Below, one piece after another: positions 39,001-48,000 of a stretch of 64,000 nucleotides of DNA. Every line of letters starts with the position of its first letter. Position 1 is the stretch's first letter. The translations under genes were made by a program, and so were the position numbers. The notes under the pieces were generated by a model. That model saw only the letters and a program-made list of their open reading frames with translations, did no database searches and was not told where the DNA came from. The DNA is from Gibbula magus (taxonomy: Eukaryota > Mollusca > Gastropoda > Trochida > Trochidae), in the NCBI GenBank assembly GCA_936450465.1, contig OW388291.1, positions 33,766,656-33,830,655 on the forward strand, in the 5' to 3' direction.

Positions 39001-42000
39001 CCACAGTCACCAACAAAGTCATTCAAACTACTGCAGATAATTATTATTGTATCACGCCATAGTCAAATACATCTGATTTAAATATTGAATTAATCGAAAC
39101 AAACTTAGGTGAGTCCTTTCTTTTGCCCGGTAGTTTACATTATTGGAATGTCTTTCGGCTTCTCAAGTTTATATCATTACAAAATTTCAGGATATATAGA
39201 AACAAAAAAACAACTCTAAATATATTCATAATGTCCTTTTGATTGTTATCATTCACTCTTAGCCTAATAAAGATTAGTAATAATATATTCATTTCATGTG
39301 ATTGTCATGTTTGCATGTACATGCATGATTTATTTGATATCATATCATATATTAACTTACAAAAATGACATACAAATACTGTTTGTAAACATCATCGATA
39401 GGCCAGTGTTGTTTGTTGTCTTGGTTCAGACTCAATATTCATTTTATTACCAACAACTATGCACCATTTTTGTGTCGCCTATATTGCTTTCATGTAAAAG
39501 CATGAAAGGAGATGATTTCATTATGTATGAATTATTATACTCTCGGATACAATTTCATTTCAAGTTGAGCTTTTTATACAAAGAGCTCTTCTGAAGAGAG
39601 AAAAAACAAAATACGGCATTCAGTCTAGTTTCTCAACATTTGTATCCAGTGAACTGAACTACATTTCATTTGGCAAAACATTTACTAATAATATGAAATT
39701 ATTAAGACCCATAATACAACAAGTTACGAACAAAATCTCTTTTTTTTCATTATTGTAAACTGATAATAATACGGCTCAATGAGTACATTTAATATGTACA
39801 CTTACGACATTTGCTTATCTTTATTACATTATGTTTTGTGATTCTCAGCTCAACTAGCCTATATATACTTTAGATTTTATATATATATACTTGTTGATTT
39901 ATGAGTCTGAATTTTCTGGGTGTATGTAGAAAATAACATGTCATAAATATTTTCAGTGATTCCTGTTATTAATAGTATGTTTTTGTTTAAACATCATTAT
40001 TTATACTCACCGTTGATAGTTAACAATATGCCCAATTATCCTAATCTGTCTAATCCCGACAATCTTTACACAGCTTAAAGACAGAGTTATCGCTCAAGTG
40101 AACTGCACTCACCACTCACCGGCAGGTGGCCTACCTTATATGGCCATTGCTTCTTCTGATGGACAGACACGAAGCCGAACGCGACCGAGGGGAGGCCGGG
40201 AGGGAACTTACGATTGTTAACTATCAACGGTGAGTATAAATAATGATGTTTAAACAAAAACATACTATTATTTAATATACTCTCCGTGATAGTTAACAAT
40301 ATGCCCGATTGCCACAGAGGTGGAGGGGAGCGAGAGGCCCCTAAGAGGGATAGCTCTGTCTTAACAAGAGTCAAGTTGGTGAGCCAATACAGCGTAACCA
40401 GCCTGAACCCCGATGGGGTTCATCTGTCAACCGGAGGGTTAAGCTTGACCCAACTCGTAACCGGAGGGACTCTCACCCGCGTGGTCACCAACTAAAGAAA
40501 AGACAACAAACGCATCACTAAAATCATCGAGACTATGTTTATTGCATACTCTAGACTGGCCCAAGGAGCAGCCGAATTAACGAGGGGGGGGTAGGCCTCT
40601 TCGGTACGAGGCCGACGGAACTCGTTGCTGGGCGTACACCTGTGCGCCCAACCGATGAATCCCCTCCATGTCCTCGTTGGATACGTCTCTAAGATAGTGA
40701 TTGGCGAACACCAGGCCCGACTTCCAGAAACAGCCGGCCATGATGTCCGCCACTGCCATGTTACTGTGAAGAGCCATCGTAGCCGAGATGGCTCTGATCT
40801 CGTGTGGATTGGCCTTCGCTGGCGGGTCGAGGCCCGCGGCCTTGTAGGCGTCCAACACTGCCGAGCGGAGATAGACGCTGAGTTGACGCTTGTCTAACTC
40901 CCGAACACTAGTCTGGGAGTGCGGAAGAAAAAGTTTCCTTCTCCCTTGACGTAGTGTCTTGGTCTTTTCGGTGTAGATCCGCAGGGCTCTCACCGGACAA
41001 AGGAGCCGATCCTCGTCCGTCGGATCTATGCTACCGGAAAGAGCCGGTAACGAAAAGGTTCTACCCCTTTCGTCTGCGGCTTGGTTCTTGCAGATGAACT
41101 CAGGGGCTAACCCCAGTGACGCCGACCCACCGTCTCTCACCTCAAAACGCAAGAGGTCCGCCTGGAGAGCGTGAAGCTCTGAAATCCTGGCTGCGGACCC
41201 CATCGCAACCAAAAAGGCTGTTTTGATGGTGAGACGGAGAAGAGTCGTCTCTGTCAATGGCTCATAGTGGTCCGACTTGAGATGGTTGAGCACCACTGTC
41301 AGGTCCCACTCCGGAGGCCTGAGCTTCCTCCGCCCGTCCTCATTCCGGTAGGTCTTAATAAGTTCTTTAAGGACCGAGATGTCAACCTGGGGCTCACGCT
41401 TCCTAAGGACTGACATGACCGCCGCCAGGTTGGTGTTAATTGAGGAAGCTTTGAGCTTCCTCACCTCTCGTAGGTACACCAGGTACTCAGCTACCTGCGG
41501 GACCGTTACCGCCTGGATAGCATACCCCTCCTTCGCGCAGAAGGCGGCGAAGGCACCCCACTGGGCGTCATAGAGATTCCTCGTGGAGGATCTCTGCGAA
41601 GATGCGACCGCTTCGGCGACGGACTTGGAAAACCCCGCCCCTGTCAACCCCCTTTGGAGACAAACCAGGCGTGAAGGTGGAGCGCCTGGGGGTTCTCGTG
41701 AACCCGCCCGCTTGGTTTGCTCGTCAATAGGTCCCATCTCAGAGGGAGGGGGACAGGGTCTTGGCGGCACATCCTCCTCAGGGGAACGTACCAGGCCCTG
41801 GCTGGCCACAACGGAGCTATGAGTAGGAGTTGAAGTACTCGTGTCTCCTGTACCTTCGCCACCACGTGACTCAGGATGGCGTGAGGGGGATAGGCGTAGG
41901 CGACCATCCCCTCCCATCCTAACGCGAGCGCATCGAGAGCCCACGCGGCCGGGTCCGGTACGGGGGACACGTACGTCGGCAACTGGTGGTTGAGCCGAGT

Positions 42001-45000
42001 CGCAAAGAGGTCTATGTGAGGTTTGCCGAACCTCAAACACAGACTCTCGAACACCCTCGGGTGCAACATCCACTCCGTCGAAGGAGGTTTGTCCGGCCGA
42101 GACAAGGCGTCCGCCAGGACGTTCTTGGCTCCTGGGATGTGCACCGCCCTGAGAGAGAGTCCGAGACTGTCCACTAGGTGAAACAGCTCCGCCACCAGTT
42201 GAAGTAGAGAGTCTGCCTTGGTTGACCCCTGCTTGTTTATGGCCCAGGCCGCCGCTGAGCTGTCCGTGTGAACACACAGGACCTGCCCCCGCAGGTGACC
42301 TGACCAATGGCTGATCGCCAGCCTTATGGCGTCCAGTTCGAGGACGTTGATATGGCGTCGTGATTGCGCTGGCGACCACACCCCCGCCGTTTGGTCTGAA
42401 TCTAGGTGGGCTCCCCACCCCTGGGTGGAGGCATCCACGTATAGCTGAGACGTCGCTGGGGGCTGCCTGAGGGGCACTCCCCCCAGCACGTTGGACTCCT
42501 GCTGCCACCAGGAGAGGTGGTGTCTCAACTCGGTTGGAATCGGGAAGACATGACGGCAAGTCTTCTCCCTGACGTGCGTGTTTACGAAAATCTGCAGGGG
42601 CCTGAGCTGCAACCGACCCCTTCGAGTGAAGTGTTGGGTTGCGCTCAAGAACCCCAACAGCCTCTGCCACTTGCGGAGTGACAGCGGCTCCCGGAGTGCT
42701 AATTCCAGGAGATCTTTGTAGCGCCCCATCCGTTCTGTAGTGACGAAAGCTCTGTAGGTCACGGTATCCAGGCGAGCTCCCAGAAAGACCAGCGACGTCG
42801 TTGGCTCCAGGTCTGACTTGTCTAGGTTGACTAGCCATCCCAGCCGCCTGAACAACGTTATCACAAAGTCTCGTTGCGCCTCCAGAACAGATGGGGATCT
42901 GTTGTGAGTGAACCCGTCGTCCAGATACATCGCGAACTGCACGTCCACTCGATGAAGGTATTGGACGATGGGCTGGGTCACGCGAGTGAAAAGCCATGGA
43001 GCCGACGATATCCCGAACGGTAGAACGTTCCACTGAAAGTGGCGACCCGCCAGGACAAAACGGAGGTATCTGCGATCGCCATGGTAGATGGGAATGTGCA
43101 GATACGCGTCCTGCAGATCGAGGGATATCATCGAATCCAAGGGCTCCAGCAACCGCATCACTGATGGTACGGTCAAGAGACGAAAATATGGCGGCCGCTC
43201 TAGGAAGGAGAGGTTGAACTCCTTCAAGTCGTGGATCAGCCGCCACTTTTTCGGGTCTCGCTTCGGTCGCACGAAGACCGGAGAATAGTATCCTGGAGTG
43301 AGGTTTTGGGGCAGGAGTTCCTCCACCGCCCGTTTGGAGATGAGTGTCTCCACCTGTTCCAGCGTCAGTGCGAGCCGATCTCGTTCTAGCGGCCTCTCTG
43401 TTGGAAAACAGGTTAGCGGGGGGCGGTGTGTCACGGGAATACGAAACCCCCGCTCCAAAACCTTGCAGACGAAAGGATCGAGCCCCAATTGCGCCCAGTT
43501 GGCCACAAACCGAGAGAGTCGACCTCCCACTGGCCCTTCCCACGCCGGGACAACCTGTGGAGGCAGCTCGGGAGCCGCCCACGAGTCACTGCTTCCTCGG
43601 GGTACCTCCATATGCGCGGCCCCTGCCACGCTGACTTCCCTTCTTGGGGGTGTGCTTGGGAGAGGGGCCGGCATTGAAGTCACGACTTCTGTCCTGCCGA
43701 CCCCCAAACCGAAAGGAAACTCCGCCAGTCTTGGCGTTACCCACGGGAGTGTTCGCGCCTCCCTTCCTCTTCTTGGGCGTATGCGTCTGAGAAGAGGCTC
43801 TACCCCCGCCAGCGGCCAGTCTGTTGGTCAATTCCTGCTGCTGACACTCCTGCCGCTGCCGGAGGACCCCGGCAATCTGCCCATCAAAGAGAGATGAAGA
43901 TGACGCGGGAGCGGCCCGCAAGCGGTTCCGGAGCTCCGCTGGAAGGTTTGTCCGGGCAAGGAAACCATCTCTCCTGAGATTTGTGACCCCCGCCGAAATG
44001 CGGGAGGCGCACAACATCATCTGAGCGATGTTCCCCGCCACGGCGCCGAAACCGCGGTAAAGAGCCTTCGCCCCTCCCTCCATCCCCGCCTCCTTCGCAA
44101 AGGATGCCATACCCTGACAGGCATGCGCCACGTGATTGGCCAACCCCAGGATGCTCCTAGCCTCTTTGTCAAGATGGCTCAAGTGAGCGTCCGACACCTG
44201 GTGAGGTACGGAGGGGACGGCCACCCGGCGAATATCGTCGTCCAGGACAGGGGGACAGAGGGGGAAAGAAGACTGTGCTACTGGGAGGGAAGCGCGCTGC
44301 TTCTCACCCAGAACCAGGGGGGGCAGGAGACGGCCTGGCGCCGCCGCGGCGACATTGGCGTCGTAATCCCTGCCCGCCGCCTGAAGGAGTCTGTGTGGCG
44401 GCAGTGCCACGAGGCGTTGGGTAGGCGCCTCTTCCTCGGCGCAGAATGTCTCCATTCTGGCCAGCTTGGTCGAGGAGGGTTCATCCTCAACCTCAACTAA
44501 GCCCACTTGACACCAGTCGGCGATAGCCGCCAGACGTTCCTTGAGGTCAGGGGCATCCACTTGAGGCGTCTCCACAATGGTCAACTCGGGAGAGGATCTC
44601 CCTGAAGTGGACATCCCACCCTCCTGGGAAGCCACCTCCGGGGCCGACTTGTCTGGATCTGAGGAGGTGCCGGCAGGTGAAACAACCACCACCCTCCTCC
44701 TCTTGGGCGTGGACGGCGGGGAGGTCGAGGGCGAAGTAACCCCTTCCTCAACCCTAGTCTGCGCCGGCAGTCGTCTGTCCAGCATGGAGGAAACCATGTC
44801 CTTGACTGAGGACAGAATATCCTCAGTCAATCTCCTTGTATCAAAGGGAGGAGGAGAAAGAGGCGTCAACCTCCTCTTCTTGGACTTGTGTTTCCTCTTC
44901 CTCCTAGGCGAAAGTCGCCGGTCTGGAAAGGACTCGGCGTCAGGGGAGGATCTCCTGATGGGAGATCTCTCACCCCCACTACCCTGTGAAGAGACATAAG

Positions 45001-48000
45001 TGTCCTTGGCGGCCGCCTCTCGACCCGATCCCGCCCCTGCCTCTGGCAAATCGAATTCCGCCGTGTCCTCCGAGATCACCAGGTCTGAAGCCGGCGACCT
45101 GGGATCGGACATGGCGGTGCCGGCGCTAGCGGTAGCGGTGGCGGTAGCGGACGGAGAGGGCCGCCTGGACGCCCTCAGCTTAGACTGACTCTCACTCTTC
45201 TTAACGGAGTTGCGATACTCGCGATGCTCCGCCACCGAGAGGTCAGCACATTCCTCACACCTGTCCGCGTCCGGACAAAGGTTGCGGCACAGGCGGCAAA
45301 GGCCGTGGGGGTCAAATCGCGCTGACTTCCTATAGCCACACGCCCCACAGAACGCCGAGTATGGCGAAGTCATACTCAGCAATCAAAAAGAGAGAACGCG
45401 CGAGCGGCCGGCGCTATCCCCGCGCAAGCGGCAAGCGCTAAACAAACGCAGGCGGCAGCGCAATCCAACCCAGGCGACAAGCGCTGTCCAACCCAGGCGA
45501 CAACCTACCAAGAGGAGGCGGCAGGCGCTATCCACGCGCAAGCGGCAAGCGCTAAACAAACGCAGGCGGCAGCGCAATCCAACCCCGGCAAACGCCAACC
45601 GCTACAGCAGAAAACAGAAGGGCAAGCGGAATGACCCCCGCGCCAAGCGCAAGGGACAGGCGGCACGCGCAAGCGGCCCCGAGATCACCGACCTGCACGG
45701 ACTGCACGTGCAGAACGAGCACCCCGAAATCAACAACAGTTGACACGTCAACTGCAGTCAACAACCACTAACCCTGTCTAAAGGAGAGAGACTACTTCGC
45801 GAAAGGCAGTCTAACCACCCTCAGACAGAAAGAACAACTGAGAAGGAGAACAAAGTCGAGACAATAATCTTATTACTATCGAATTAGAGAGCTATCAAAA
45901 CACAACATGCTTCGATGGCCGACAGAAAAGCAATGACCATATAAGGTAGGCCACCTGCCGGTGAGTGGTGAGTGCAGTTCACTTGAGCGATAACTCTGTC
46001 TTTAAGCTGTGTAAAGATTGTCGGGATTAGACAGATTAGGATAATTGGGCATATTGTTAACTATCACGGAGAGTATATTAAATAATAGTCTCATAAATAT
46101 ATTTTGAAAAATGTGTTGTCACTTGTTGGATCTAGTGACAGTACTGGGATCTTGATAGATCTCAAGCAGCTTGAGAGAACAAGTTAGAATATATCAATCT
46201 GTTAAAAATAATGTCACCATGAACGCCGTGACAGTCAACAAAAAAATGAAATAATGATTAATTCATACTTTATTCAAAATATATTTTTATTTAACAAATA
46301 TCAATAACTTATCACAATATCTAAACGTAGAAATAGGTAGGTTACTTTTAATCGGTTGACAGCTTCATATGTAGTTCTGTAGGCTGGGAAAACCAGTCGT
46401 AAATGCTGCTTGAAACAAGTAAGTTTTCCTTTCTGTAAGAAGTTTCAACACCTAGGTACACAACAAAAACACCTGGGTTAATTTAATCATTTGTGAAACA
46501 AGTCGAGCGGATATATTGATCTGTCAAACTCGTATGGAATCCAAGGTGACAATCCGACAAAATTCCATGCGTTCGATGTTTATAAATCATCATTGCAAAC
46601 GAATTTGTGTAATATAAAGATTTCAGGGTCGTAAAAACTCGTTTTTGACTGCTGTCGTTCTCAAATAATTGTCTTTACAGCAGTTATATTCGATAGATTC
46701 AACAAGATAATACAGTATTTCTACGCTAACGACTACTTCCGGCCAGACCGGATTCCCTGCAGCATCTATCTGCGCATGCTCCCGGCGAGTCGAAAATTAT
46801 TGTGAAACTAGCGAATTGTCGTTTTTAAAATGAAAATGAGCATCCGCTAATGATTTGTAAATCTTGTTCTGACATTTATATTGTTTATTCTGTTTATGTT
46901 TCATGTATGTAAGTAAAAAAAAATATTATATTAAGAAATCTCATTCCGTTTCCTATTAGACATTACTTTCCGAGGAAACCAAAATGGCGGCCCACACAAA
47001 CGAAGAGAAAAACCATCTCTATACTCCCACGCCTCCAGGGCGTGGGAGTATAAACAGTGTCTCAGAAAACGTACAGTCAGGCATTGCTGAGGCTTGATGT
47101 GGGATATTCCTAAAATTCGGTAGTAAAGCGGCTGTGACATGCAAGCATGAGTTTGTGCGATAACCCTAAGAAGGCCGCAATCATATTTCTGTTTGGAGGA
47201 ACATCGGTTTAGGTACGGCTGTCAGTAACATGGCTTTATTGTTTAGGTTAGAAAATATTGCAGCGTTGTATAATGACTCCAGTTTGCGTATTGCGTATCC
47301 CTAAAAAGGCCTCTTTGGACCAACTTCAGCTTCGTGGAATTTACATTTTCCATGTTGCAATATTATGAACATTAAGGATTGACAAAAACAATACACTTGC
47401 CAATAACTTATATTCTTATCAAAATGTGTCCAAAATGTTCTCACCAATATGTCATAACAACAACAACAAAATTTCATATTTCCTTTTTTGATGAGCATTC
47501 TAGAAATTGAGGTGATGAAGAATGAAGAACAATTTCATGGATTACTGTTCCTCTACACATTTTTGTGAACAAATATACCTTGCAATAAAATATATTAGCC
47601 AACCCCGTATCGGTTACTTTTTAAAAGTAGCCACTTGTTTTTATGTACTGGTGAATAAGATGAAAATAGGTGTGGCGTGTTATCGTTTCACCACCAGACA
47701 GAACAGCAGGGTCAGGGGCTAGGGGCCAGACAGACAGGCACTGGGGAGAGTATTGCAATGCATGACCCCTTAACGAACTGGCTAATCCCACCATGCCTAT
47801 ACCTCCAGCAAGCAAGACTCTGAAGCCCTGTTATATAAAATGATGCAATTGGCTCTCAGCTGGCTTGAATCAAACAGCCTGGTGACTGGAGTAGGTGGGA
47901 AAAAACCCTGAATTTCATAATAGCTCTAAAACTCTTATCTTTTTCATTAGGAGGATGAAACTTAAATGTCTTGGTCTCCATCATACAAAGAAGATATTAT

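Larger units (their letters stand above)
39970..46089 (-). mobile_element. DIRS-type tyrosine-recombinase retrotransposon, apparently full length
   Basis: About 6.1 kb, oriented on the minus strand, with ORF order gag, RT/RNase H, tyrosine recombinase (YR). Inverted terminal repeats of about 140 bp (40015-40155 and 45926-46065) are nearly identical. The internal complementary region 40215-40310 is the inverse complement of the left end joined to that of the right end, a DIRS-1 hallmark. Both outer ends carry TAATAGT (39970-39976 and 46083-46089), as expected for recombinase insertion without target duplication. All three ORFs are open. GC content is much higher than in the flanks. It lies in the presumed intron 1 of gene B, in the same orientation. 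Confidence 0.93.

Noticed and set aside
39298..39594. 98-codon plus-strand ORF
   Set aside because: AT-rich, no recognisable domain, no splice or polyadenylation context; likely chance.
40577..43582. Full 1001-residue protein as one recombinase
   Set aside because: Residues 1 to about 640 overlap the RT/RNase H gene in another frame and have no family motif; only the C-terminal part is supported.
43298..43897. Plus-strand ORFs across the DIRS element (also 44123-44500, 44577-44999)
   Set aside because: Antisense shadows of GC-rich gag, RT and YR genes; no domains.
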